64,000 nt of DNA from positions 124,001 to 188,000 of the forward strand of contig CAWJBI010000044.1 of assembly GCA_963841065.1 (NCBI GenBank), written 5' to 3'. Within the stretch, counting starts at the first letter, position 1. The number at the start of each line of letters is the position of its first letter. The notes under the pieces are model-generated. The model was not told the origin of the DNA, did no database searches, and was given only the letters and a program-made list of their open reading frames with translations. Source of the stretch: M0108 sp963841065 (GTDB taxonomy: Bacteria; Pseudomonadota; Gammaproteobacteria; Chromatiales; Chromatiaceae). Positions 40,263 through 48,883 of the stretch are shown here, one piece after another. The position numbers were made by a program, and so were the translations under genes.

Positions 40263-41066
40263 TCACAGGCCCCGCAGCCGCCTGGCCACTTGCGCCAGAT
40301 CCCGCCACACCAAGGCCTTCTGCTCTGGCGAGCGCAAGAGATAAGAGGGATGAAAGGTCACCATCAGGGGCACGGCGTCGGGCCCGAAGCTGAACCAGCG
40401 GCCACGCAGCCGACCCACGGCCTCGCCGGTGGCAAGCAGGTTCTGGGCGGAAACGCGCCCCAGGGAGAGAATGATGCGCGGCTGGACCCGTTCGATTTGG
40501 GCCGTCAGGAAGGCACGGCAGGCCGCCGCCTCCTCGGGCTTGGGATCGCGATTGCCCGGCGGGCGACACTTGAGGATGTTGGCGATATAGACCTGGCCAC
40601 GATCCAGGCCGATGGCGGCCAGCATCCGGTTAAGGAGTTGACCGGCGCGGCCGACGAAGGGCTCGCCCTGGCGGTCCTCGTCGGCGCCGGGGGCCTCGCC
40701 GATCAGCATGAGGTCGGCATCGCGCCGGCCCACGCCAAAGACAGTCTGGGTGCGGGTCTCCCACAGGCCGCAGGCCTGGCAGGCCGCGACCCGGGCCTGC
40801 AACGCCTCCCAACCCAGGCCGACGCTGTCACCCCCGGAGTCGAATGCAGGGTCGGGGGCTTGGGTCGGGGCCAGGGCCAGCGGCACGGCCTGGATGGGGA
40901 TCGGGAGCGGGGTCGGCGCGGGGTCGAGGCGGGCCATCGCCATGCCCCCCCCTGCGCCGGCCCCCTCCGCTGGCGGCTCGACCCGATCCCCGCCACCCCC
41001 TACCCGCAGGCCCCAGGACTGGATACCCATGGCATCCAGGTAGAGGTAGCGCCGGGTCGGGTCCAT
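40263..41066 (-). CDS. Uracil-DNA glycosylase, family 4 (Fe-S type)
   Basis: 267 aa. The catalytic domain (residues about 85-265) shows the ligand cysteines of a [4Fe-4S] cluster (ACQACGLWETR), motif A GEAPGADEDRQGEPFVGRAG, NILKCRPPGNRDP and the C-terminal HPSYLLR. Removes uracil from DNA. The first 80 residues are Pro/Ala-rich and low complexity, typical of this family's linker. Starts 11 bp after leuA and is probably co-transcribed with it. Confidence 0.93.
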   Translation of the reverse strand: MDPTRRYLYLDAMGIQSWGLRVGGGGDRVEPPAEGAGAGGGMAMARLDPAPTPLPIPIQAVPLALAPTQAPDPAFDSGGDSVGLGWEALQARVAACQACGLWETRTQTVFGVGRRDADLMLIGEAPGADEDRQGEPFVGRAGQLLNRMLAAIGLDRGQVYIANILKCRPPGNRDPKPEEAAACRAFLTAQIERVQPRIILSLGRVSAQNLLATGEAVGRLRGRWFSFGPDAVPLMVTFHPSYLLRSPEQKALVWRDLAQVARRLRGL

Positions 41067-41077
41067 GGCGGGGGCCC

Positions 41078-42626
41078 TCAGACGTCGGCGGCCTGGGGGT
41101 GGGCCCGCTGCAGGGGCTTCAGCACCTTGTTACAGGCGTTGATATAAGCCTTGGCGGAGGCAATGATGATATCCGTGTCCGCCCCCTGGCCATTGACGAC
41201 GCGCCCGCCCTTTTCCAGCCGCACCGTGACCTCGCCCTGGGCGTCGGTGCCGCTGGTGATGTTGTTGACCGAGTAGAGCCGCAGCACGGTCCCGGAGTTG
41301 ACGATGGACTCGATGGCCTTGAAGGTGGCATCCACGGGGCCGCCACCGATCGCCGCGCCGGGCTCCTCCTGGCCGTCCACCAGCAGCACCACATCGGCCC
41401 TGGGGGTCTCGCCGGTCTCGGAGCAGACCCTCATCGACACCAGCTTGACGCGCTCGTTGGTGGCGTCGAGATTGGCGTCGGTCACCAGGGTCTGGAGGTC
41501 CTCGTCGAAGATCTCGTGCTTTTTGTCGGCCAACTCCTTGAAGCGGGCGAAGGCGGCGTTGAGTTCCTCCTCGGAATCGAAGCTAATGCCCAGCTCGCCG
41601 AGACGGCTCTTGAAGGCGTTGCGGCCCGAGTGCTTGCCCAGCACCATGCGGTTCTCGGTCCAGCCCACATCCTCGGCGCGCATGATCTCGTAGGTCTCGC
41701 GGTGCTTGAGGACACCGTCCTGGTGGATGCCGGACTCATGCGCGAAGGCATTGGCGCCCACCACGGCCTTGTTGGGCTGTACCGGGAAGCCGGTGATGCC
41801 GGACACCAGCCGCGAGCAGTGCACGATCTGGGTAGTGTCGAGGCGGGTGTCGCAGGCGAAGTGATCCTGGCGGGTGCGCACGGCCATGACGATCTCCTCG
41901 AGGGCGGCATTGCCGGCCCGCTCGCCGAGGCCGTTGATGGTGCACTCCACCTGGCGGGCGCCATTGCGCACCGCCGCCAGGGAGTTGGCGACGGCCAGGC
42001 CCAGGTCGTTGTGACAATGGACGGAAAAGACCGCCTTGTCGGCATTGGGTACCCGCTCAAGCAGGTTGCGGATGAGATCCCCGAACTGATAGGGCACGCT
42101 GTAGCCCACGGTGTCCGGGATATTGACCGTGCGGGCGCCGGCATCGATCACCGCCTCCAGGACCCGGCAGAGGAAATCCAGTTCGGAGCGGCCCGCGTCC
42201 TCCGGGGAGAATTCCACGTCGTCCGTGAAACGGCGGGCCCGCTTGACGGCATGGACCGCCTGCTCGACCACCTGATCCGGGGTCATGCGCAGCTTGCGCT
42301 CCATGTGGATGGGCGAGGTCGCGATGAAGGTATGGATACGGGCCGACCTTGGCGCCGGCGAGGGCCTCGCCCGCGGTGTCGATATCGCGATCCATGGCGC
42401 GGGCCAGGCCGCAGACGGTGCTGTCCTTGATGACCGCGGCTACCGCCTTGACGGCCTCGAAGTCGCCAGGACTGGCGATGGGGAAACCCGCCTCGATAAC
42501 GTCAACCCGCAGCTTTTCCAGGGCCTTGGCAATGCGCACCTTTTCCTCCTTGGTCATGGAGGCGCCCGGACTCTGCTCGCCGTCCCGGAGGGTGGTATCG
42601 AAAATGATGAGATGTTCTTTGCTCAT
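41078..42626 (-). CDS. leuA: 2-isopropylmalate synthase (one frame break)
   Basis: 515 aa after correction; first committed enzyme of leucine synthesis, condensing acetyl-CoA with 2-oxoisovalerate. Visible are the signature FDTTLRDGEQSPGASM, the metal site SVHCHNDLG, and the C-terminal allosteric LeuA-dimer domain. The frame breaks at 42340-42342: removing one base turns AKVGPYPYL into AKVGRIHTFIATSPIHMERK, which is the family sequence. No leader-peptide attenuator was seen upstream. Confidence 0.94.
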
Positions 42627-43045
42627 GGCTCGCTCCCGCTGCGCCGCGCCTGAGCCCTCTGGGCCCGCCAGCGCTTTCTATGAATTTGGGTCTGAATGGT
42701 CGCGTATTCTAGGGCCCCCGCCGGGGCTTGTCCGTCATGTCTGCCCCTCAGGGCAGCAGCGGACGCGCAAGCAGCAGGGGCCAGGGCCGGGACCCGGCCG
42801 AGATAGCGGTCGCAAAAAGGCGCCATGGATAGCTGGAAGTCATTCTCGACGGCATTGATGGTCTTCTCTGAAACTGGAATATAGGGCAAGCGGCGACGGA
42901 TGCCAAGCGTCCCCGCCGGCGTGACAGCGCCCGGCTTGCATGGAAAGCCGGCCGCAATCATATAGAATGAGTTGACAGACCCGATTCATTGGCCAGGGCC
43001 CGGCGCTCGCCGGGGGCCATCCTCACCTTCCGGACGGCATGCGCG
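42627..43045 (+). other. Intergenic region between leuA and cbpA
   Basis: 419 bases between divergent genes. A weak sigma-70-like pair for cbpA is TTGCAT (42936-42941) and TATAGA (42961-42966), but the spacer is 19 bases. Frames of about 110 codons on the minus strand have no family features and were not called. Confidence 0.35.
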
Positions 43046-44032
43046 ATGGAGTACAAAGACTATTACAAGACCCTGGGGGTCCCCCGCGACGCCACCCAGG
43101 AGGCGATCAAGCAGGCCTACCGCAAGCTGGCGCGCAAGTTTCACCCGGACGTCAGCAAGGAGCCGAATGCGGAGGCCCGTTTCAAGGAGATCAACGAGGC
43201 CAACGAGGTCCTGAAGGACCCGGAAAAGCGGGCGGCCTACAATGCCCTTGGCGATCAATGGCGCGCGGGCCAGGAATTCCGGCCGCCACCAGGTCGGGGC
43301 GGCGTCCACCGTGAGTTTCATTTCAACACGGGCGGCCCCGGCGACGCGGGCGGCTTCAGTGACTTCTTCTCCAGCCTCTTTGGGGGTGGCTTCGGCGGCG
43401 CCGGCGGAGATACCTTCGGCGACGTCCGGCGCAGTGCCGGCGCGCGGCGCGAGGAGATGTTCCGGCAACGGGGCCAGGACCAGACCGCCCATGTCGAGAT
43501 CAGCCTGGAGGAGGCCTTCGCCGGCGGGACCCGTGAATTGCGCCTGGAGACCCCGGTCCAGGACGGCCAAGGCTATGTCGGCTCCCAGTCGCGCACCCTC
43601 AAGGTCCGCATACCCGCCGGCGTCAGCCAGGGGCGCCAGATTCGCCTTGCCGGTCAAGGCCAACCCGGCTTTGGCGGCGGCCCCGCGGGTGATCTTTACC
43701 TGGAGGTCAAGCTCAAGCCCCATCGCCTCTATCAGACCGATGGCCGCGATATCCTCCTGCACCTGCCCGTCGCCCCCTGGGAAGCCGCCTTGGGGGCCAG
43801 CGTCCAGGTACCGACCCTGGGCGGCACCGTCACCCTCAAGATCCCGGCGGGCAGCCAGACCGGCAAGCGCATGCGCCTCAAGGGGCGCGGCCTGCCTGGT
43901 GATCCCCCGGGCGACCAGTTGGTGATCCTCGAGATGGTGACACCGCCCGCGGACACCACCGAGGCCAAGGCCCTCTATCAGCGCATGGCCGACACCCTGG
44001 CCTTCGACCCCCGCGCCCGACTCGGAGGCTGA
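43046..44032 (+). CDS. cbpA: Curved-DNA-binding / DnaJ-class co-chaperone CbpA
   Basis: 328 aa. The N-terminal J domain (MEYKDYYKTLGVPRDATQEA) carries the HPD motif in FHPDVSKEPNAEA. It is followed by a Gly/Phe-rich linker (FFSSLFGGGFGGAGGD) and two C-terminal substrate-binding beta domains, with no zinc finger, as in CbpA. It would stimulate DnaK. ATG at 43046 gives the family start; an upstream GTG adds 19 unlikely residues. The partner modulator gene follows 4 bp later. Confidence 0.94.
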   Translation: MEYKDYYKTLGVPRDATQEAIKQAYRKLARKFHPDVSKEPNAEARFKEINEANEVLKDPEKRAAYNALGDQWRAGQEFRPPPGRGGVHREFHFNTGGPGDAGGFSDFFSSLFGGGFGGAGGDTFGDVRRSAGARREEMFRQRGQDQTAHVEISLEEAFAGGTRELRLETPVQDGQGYVGSQSRTLKVRIPAGVSQGRQIRLAGQGQPGFGGGPAGDLYLEVKLKPHRLYQTDGRDILLHLPVAPWEAALGASVQVPTLGGTVTLKIPAGSQTGKRMRLKGRGLPGDPPGDQLVILEMVTPPADTTEAKALYQRMADTLAFDPRARLGG

Positions 44033-44036
44033 CGCC

Positions 44037-44366
44037 ATGAAGCAGTCCCATGATATCGTCCAGGGAGTGATCCTCGATGAAAACCTGGCCTTGGCGCTGA
44101 AGGATCTCACCGACCTGTGCGGCATCAGCGACGAACTCCTGGCCCTGCTCGTCGGCGAAGGCCTGCTGGCGCCTCGGGGCGAATCCCCCGCCGACTGGCG
44201 CTTCGACGGCCTCCAGGTGCGCCGTATCCGCCGCGCCCTGCGTCTCAGCCACGACCTGGAACTGGATTGGCCCGCCACCGCCCTCGCCCTGGACCTGCTC
44301 GACGAGATCGATCGGTTACGGGAGCGCCTCCGGGGCCTGGAGTTGCAACTGGCGCACTGGGACTAG
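44037..44366 (+). CDS. cbpM: Chaperone modulator CbpM-like
   Basis: 109 aa, MerR-like HTH-type fold. Matches CbpM by its DLCGISDELLALLVGEGLLAP segment, a central YQVRRIRRAL-like helix (LQVRRIRRALRLSHDLELD) and C-terminal leucine-rich coiled coil. CbpM binds the J domain of CbpA and restrains it. Position four bases after cbpA supports the call. Confidence 0.85.
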   Translation: MKQSHDIVQGVILDENLALALKDLTDLCGISDELLALLVGEGLLAPRGESPADWRFDGLQVRRIRRALRLSHDLELDWPATALALDLLDEIDRLRERLRGLELQLAHWD

Positions 44367-44639
44367 CACCCTTCTCGCGCAGCCCGCAGCTGTCGGTCTT
44401 ACCCCCCCATCCACCGGACGCACCAAGCCCCCCTTCACCAGGGGCCGCGCCGTTTCGCGACGGCCATCGCAACCCCAAGGGCAGCCGCAGCGGCGGCTCA
44501 ATATCGGCTGGTACCGGTTGTCCCGGCATGTTACGGTGACTTGAATCGAAATGCCGATGCGTGGGCTTGCGATCCGGCTTGAACGCTGGACTCCCGACAC
44601 ACGCCGGTCCACCACTCCATGCGACAGAGGGGATTAAGG

Positions 44640-45458
44640 ATGCAGATACGGGTTGGATACGAACTGATTTACGAGTGTCCACGGCCGACACCCATGTTGC
44701 TGACGCTGAATATCCATTTCAGCCGCGCCTCCGATGTGGTCGTCGCCGATCAGATCATTACCAACCCACCCAGGCCCATCAGTGCCTACCGTGACGGTTT
44801 TGGTAACTGGTGCAGTCGCATCGTCGCGCCTCCGGGGCAGATCCGCATCTCCACGGATGCCCTCGTCAACGATAGCGGCTTACCGGATGAGGTCCATCCC
44901 TATCTTGCGCAACACGCCGTGGAGGACTTGCCGGCGGACACCCTGGTGTATCTGTTGGGCAGTCGCTACTGCGAGACGGACCGCCTCTCCGAGACCGCCT
45001 GGTCGCTCTTCGGGCAGACGCCCCCCGGCTGGCCGCGCGTGCAGGCCATCTGCGATTTTGTCCACGGTCATATCACCTTCGGCTATGAACATGCCCGGGC
45101 GACCAAGACGGCCCTCGAGGCCTTCCAGGAGCGCACCGGCGTCTGCCGTGACTTCACCCATCTGGCGATCGCCTTTTGTCGCGCCATGAACATCCCCGCG
45201 CGCTACTGCACCGGCTACCTGGGCGACATCGGGATTCCCGTCACGGGGCCGATGGATTTCTCGGCCTGGTTCGAGGCCTACCTGGGTGGACATTGGTACA
45301 CCTTCGATCCGCGTAACAATGTCCCCCGCATCGGGCGCGTGCTGATCGCCCAGGGCCGGGATGCGGCGGATGTGCCGATCAGTCACACCTTTGGTCCCAA
45401 TGAGTTGAAGAGCTTTAAGGTGTGGGCGGACGAGGTGGTCGGTCAGCCCCGGGGCTGA
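44640..45458 (+). CDS. Transglutaminase-like cysteine protease family protein
   Basis: 272 aa, no signal peptide. An N-terminal beta domain (Bact_transglu_N-like) is followed by a transglutaminase core: candidate catalytic Cys in RTGVCRDFTHLAIAFCRAMN, His in GGHWYTFDPRNN and the Asp in the same segment. Such proteins act as peptidases or amidases in many bacteria; substrate unknown. ATG at 44640 has a purine-rich stretch (aggggattaagg) upstream. Confidence 0.86.
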   Translation: MQIRVGYELIYECPRPTPMLLTLNIHFSRASDVVVADQIITNPPRPISAYRDGFGNWCSRIVAPPGQIRISTDALVNDSGLPDEVHPYLAQHAVEDLPADTLVYLLGSRYCETDRLSETAWSLFGQTPPGWPRVQAICDFVHGHITFGYEHARATKTALEAFQERTGVCRDFTHLAIAFCRAMNIPARYCTGYLGDIGIPVTGPMDFSAWFEAYLGGHWYTFDPRNNVPRIGRVLIAQGRDAADVPISHTFGPNELKSFKVWADEVVGQPRG

Positions 45459-45469
45459 AGCCAGTACGG

Positions 45470-46285
45470 ATGATGGCTCCCATGCCGGGCAAGCAACCCA
45501 TCGTGCTACTGGCAGCCGACGAGCCCGCCGCCTTCGAGGTCGTTAACCGCCACGGCGGCGGCATGGCCCTGCTCGTCTGCGATCACGCCGCCAACCGGGT
45601 CCCGCGCCAACTCGGCTCGCTGGGCCTGGACGCCGCCCAGTTGGCGGATCATATCGCCTGGGATCCCGGCGCGGCCGAGGTGGCGCGTCGCCTTTCGGTC
45701 CATCTCGACGCGCCCTTGGTCTTGAGCGGTTACTCGCGCCTGGTCATCGACTGCAACCGGCCCCTCGGCCATGACCAATCCATCGCCGAGCAGAGTGCCG
45801 GGGTGCCCATTCCCGGTAATCTCGATATCTCCGCCGCGGAGCGCGCGAGCCGCGGCGAGGCCCTGTTCCAGCCTTATCACGACGCCATCGCCGGGCTGCT
45901 TGATGAACGCAACCAGCGGCCGACGCTGCTGCTGAGTATCCACAGCTTCACCCCCTTCCTGAATGGCCAGGAACGGCCTTGGCAGGTGGGCATCTCTCAC
46001 TGGCGGGACCGACGGCTCGCCGAGCTCCTGATCCAGGCCCTCACCCGCGATCCGGCCCTGACGGTGGGGGATAACGAGCCCTATCCGATCGAGGCCAGTA
46101 TCGACTTCACCCTCATCCACCACCTGGAGGGCCACGGCTTGCCAGGCGTCATGATCGAGATTCGCCAAGACGAGATTCGCACCCTGGCGGGCGCCACTCG
46201 CTGGGCCGCGCGCCTCGCCGAGGCCTATCGGCTGATCGAGGATGCGACCGGGTGCTTATGGGGACGAGAGACTCTGGTTGGCTAG
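45470..46285 (+). CDS. N-formylglutamate amidohydrolase family protein
   Basis: 271 aa. Family features: LLVCDHAANRVP near the N-terminus, HIAWDPGA, YSRLVIDCNRPLG, SIHSFTPFLNGQ and the C-terminal EIRQDEI. Members hydrolyse N-formylglutamate or related N-acyl amino acids, with zinc ligands in the His/Asp motifs. No other histidine-degradation (hut) gene is nearby, so the physiological substrate is open. Begins 12 bp after the transglutaminase-like gene. Confidence 0.86.
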   Translation: MMAPMPGKQPIVLLAADEPAAFEVVNRHGGGMALLVCDHAANRVPRQLGSLGLDAAQLADHIAWDPGAAEVARRLSVHLDAPLVLSGYSRLVIDCNRPLGHDQSIAEQSAGVPIPGNLDISAAERASRGEALFQPYHDAIAGLLDERNQRPTLLLSIHSFTPFLNGQERPWQVGISHWRDRRLAELLIQALTRDPALTVGDNEPYPIEASIDFTLIHHLEGHGLPGVMIEIRQDEIRTLAGATRWAARLAEAYRLIEDATGCLWGRETLVG

Positions 46286-46423
46286 ATGCGTAATCACACC
46301 CCCCGCGCGTTTCGTTTTGGCTAAAGGTCCCGAGGTCTCGGCGGGATTAGCCCTGTCGAACAACTGGACTCAATTCGTCGGGCGAGGTACAAAGGGCCAG
46401 GAACTGGCAACGCCACCAATTGA

Positions 46424-47617
46424 ATGAGCGCTCCCCATGTGACCAATCCCGAAATCCTGGGCCAACTCAGCGGCCTGCAAACCATGATGGCGGACCTGAT
46501 GCGGGGCCTGCCCGCCCATGAGGCCAACCAGCGCTTCCACCCCCGGCTCGCGCCCCTGGCCTGGTATCTCGGTCGCTCCGTCTATCGCGAACTCCATTGG
46601 TTACGGGAGATCCTGGCGGGAGACGCGGACCTGGCGGAGCGGGTCCGCCCCATCTTCGCGACCCAGGAAGCGGATGCCCCCGCCGAACTGCTGCCCCCGC
46701 GGGACCATCTGCTGGCCTGGGCCGGGGAAGTGCAGGGCGAGCATCTGCGCCGGCTGGCGACCCCCGGGGCCTTGCCTTACAGCCCCTGGCTCCAGGAGGA
46801 CCGCCTGCCCTGGTTACTGCTCCAGGAGACGGCACGGGACTATGAGTCCATGCTCTGGGTTCTGCTCGCCCGCCGCCTGTCAGGGTCCGAGGAGGCCCCT
46901 GGCAGCGAACCGCTGCGGGCACGCCCGCCCTCCGACTTGGCGGTGGAGATCACCCAGGGTCACTACCGTATCGGTTCCCGGGACGAGTCCTTCGCCTACG
47001 ACAATGAACTCCCGCCCCAGGCGGCGGAGTTGTCCAGCTTTCGCATCGCCCAGCTTCCCGTGGCCAATGCCGAGTTCCTGGGCTTCATGGCGGCGGGCGG
47101 CTATGCCCGCCCAGATTTCTGGGATGCGGAGGGACAGGCTTGGCTGACCACCAGCCAGGCCACCTCCCCCTGGCACTGGCGTCGGGACCCCCAGGGCCAC
47201 TGGTTCGGGCTGGGCCTCAACGGGGCACGCCTCCTGAGCGCCGAGGAGCCAGTCGCCGGCCTCAACCGCCACGAGGCCCTGGCCTATGCCGCCTGGGTGG
47301 CGAGTTTGGGGGGCGGTCTCGCCGGGGCGGTGCTCCAGCATGAGTATCAATGGGAGATCGCCGCCCGCGCCGGCCACCTCCAGGGCACGGGCCGGGTCTG
47401 GGAGTGGTGCGCCAACCCCTTCCACCCGTATCCGGATTTCAGCCCCTCCCCGGAGCCCTCGGCCTCCCAGTTCGCCTTCGCGGCCCATCAAGGCGTCCTG
47501 CGCGGGGCCAGCCTCTACACTCAACGCTGCCTGCGCCGCGCCAGCTTCCGGCACGCCGCCGACCCAGAGGATCGCTACCGTGTCTCCGGCCTGCGTCTGG
47601 TCTTCCCCCCCGCCTAG
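46424..47617 (+). CDS. SUMF1/EgtB-like protein with DinB-type N-terminus
   Basis: 397 aa. N-terminal DinB-like helical domain (residues about 1-150) and C-terminal formylglycine-generating-enzyme fold (about 175-395; FRIAQLPVANAEFLGFMAAG, QHEYQWEIAARAG, GRVWEWCANPFHPY, YRVSGLRLVF). This arrangement is that of EgtB/OvoA sulfoxide synthases, but the His-x3-His-x-Glu iron motif is not obvious in the N-terminal domain, so catalysis of that type is doubtful. No egtD-like methyltransferase is adjacent. Confidence 0.75.
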   Translation: MSAPHVTNPEILGQLSGLQTMMADLMRGLPAHEANQRFHPRLAPLAWYLGRSVYRELHWLREILAGDADLAERVRPIFATQEADAPAELLPPRDHLLAWAGEVQGEHLRRLATPGALPYSPWLQEDRLPWLLLQETARDYESMLWVLLARRLSGSEEAPGSEPLRARPPSDLAVEITQGHYRIGSRDESFAYDNELPPQAAELSSFRIAQLPVANAEFLGFMAAGGYARPDFWDAEGQAWLTTSQATSPWHWRRDPQGHWFGLGLNGARLLSAEEPVAGLNRHEALAYAAWVASLGGGLAGAVLQHEYQWEIAARAGHLQGTGRVWEWCANPFHPYPDFSPSPEPSASQFAFAAHQGVLRGASLYTQRCLRRASFRHAADPEDRYRVSGLRLVFPPA

Positions 47618-47877
47618 ACGCAACCCCAGCCCCCGGTCTTGCGATCCTGGTTCCTTCTATGCTGCGCTGCAATACAATGGATTTATATAATTTGTTTTTT
47701 CAATAAATGCTCAAGGTGTAACTTAGTCCTTGATTTATCCAGCGCAAGACTTCGCGTCCTGTTCGCCGGCCTTCCCGCCGAGCCAACCCACCGGGCGGCG
47801 CCTACCCCGTAGCGCCCCGCCAGCAACCACCCCGAGCCGCCTCTCCCCCCAGAGGCCGACATCAAAGGAAGTCAACG

Positions 47878-48774
47878 ATGGTGTCTATTTTCGTTGCCGT
47901 GGCCTTCATGAGCGTCCTGGGCCTGATGCTGGCATCCATCCTGGTGGTGGCCAATAAACGCCTCTTTGTCTTCGAGGACCCCCGCATCGACCAGGTCGAG
48001 GAGCTGTTGCCCCACGCCAACTGCGGTGCCTGCGGCACGGCGGGCTGCCGTCCCTTTGCCGAACTCCTGGTCAAGCGGGAGATCGAGCCGGGCAAGTGCA
48101 CGGTCAACTCCAAGGATATGAACCAGGTCATCGCCAACTTTCTGGGCGTGGCCATGGGCAACCAGGAGAAACAGGTCGCCCGCCTGGCCTGCGCCGGAGG
48201 TTCCCACGTCGCCTACATCCGCGCCTCCTACGGTGGCATCAATTCCTGCCGGGCCGCGGCCATGGTCTCCGGGGGTGGCAAGGGCTGTTCCTGGGGCTGC
48301 CTGGGCCTGGGTGACTGCGAGCAAGTCTGTGACTTCAAAGCCATTCACATGAACCGCTATGGCCTGCCAATCGTCAGCGAGTCCGATTGCACCGCCTGTA
48401 ATGATTGCGTCGAGGTCTGCCCCAAGGACCTCTTCAGCCTGCAACCCATCAGCCACCAGCTCTGGGTAGCCTGCAATAACCAGGAATTCGGGGATGAGGC
48501 CGAGGCCGAATGCAGCGTCATCTGCACCGCCTGCGGCCGCTGCGTCCAGGACTCCCCGGAGGGCCTGATCGAGATCCGCGACAACCTGGCGGTCATCGAT
48601 TACAGCAAGAACAGCCTCGCCTCCCGCATCGCCATCGAACGCTGCCCCACCGGCGCCATCGTCTGGCTGGAAAAGGGTGGCCAGATCGAGAAGGGCAAGG
48701 ACGCGCGCAAGGTGATCCGCAAGGAGGCCCTCAAGGCCACGAACGCCAAGCCGCTGCCCGTGGCCCGGGCCTAG
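47878..48774 (+). CDS. rnfB: Rnf electron transport complex subunit B
   Basis: 298 aa. One N-terminal membrane helix, the Fe-S domain motif HANCGACGTAGCRPFAE (residues about 43-60), further cysteines in the central part, a ferredoxin motif CTACNDCVEVCPKDLF and a second cysteine group CSVICTACGRC with a distant CPTG. RnfB is the ferredoxin-facing subunit of Rnf. It has AAGGAAG upstream of its ATG and is placed directly before the pyruvate:ferredoxin oxidoreductase gene instead of beside rnfA. Confidence 0.92.
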   Translation: MVSIFVAVAFMSVLGLMLASILVVANKRLFVFEDPRIDQVEELLPHANCGACGTAGCRPFAELLVKREIEPGKCTVNSKDMNQVIANFLGVAMGNQEKQVARLACAGGSHVAYIRASYGGINSCRAAAMVSGGGKGCSWGCLGLGDCEQVCDFKAIHMNRYGLPIVSESDCTACNDCVEVCPKDLFSLQPISHQLWVACNNQEFGDEAEAECSVICTACGRCVQDSPEGLIEIRDNLAVIDYSKNSLASRIAIERCPTGAIVWLEKGGQIEKGKDARKVIRKEALKATNAKPLPVARA

Positions 48775-48883
48775 CCGGCACTCACCCGCAATTCGACTTT
48801 CCCCGTGCCTTACCCAACAAGAATCCGGATCACCCGCGCCACCCCGAGCCGGGACTCACACCTACCAGACCGCTGAGAAGAAC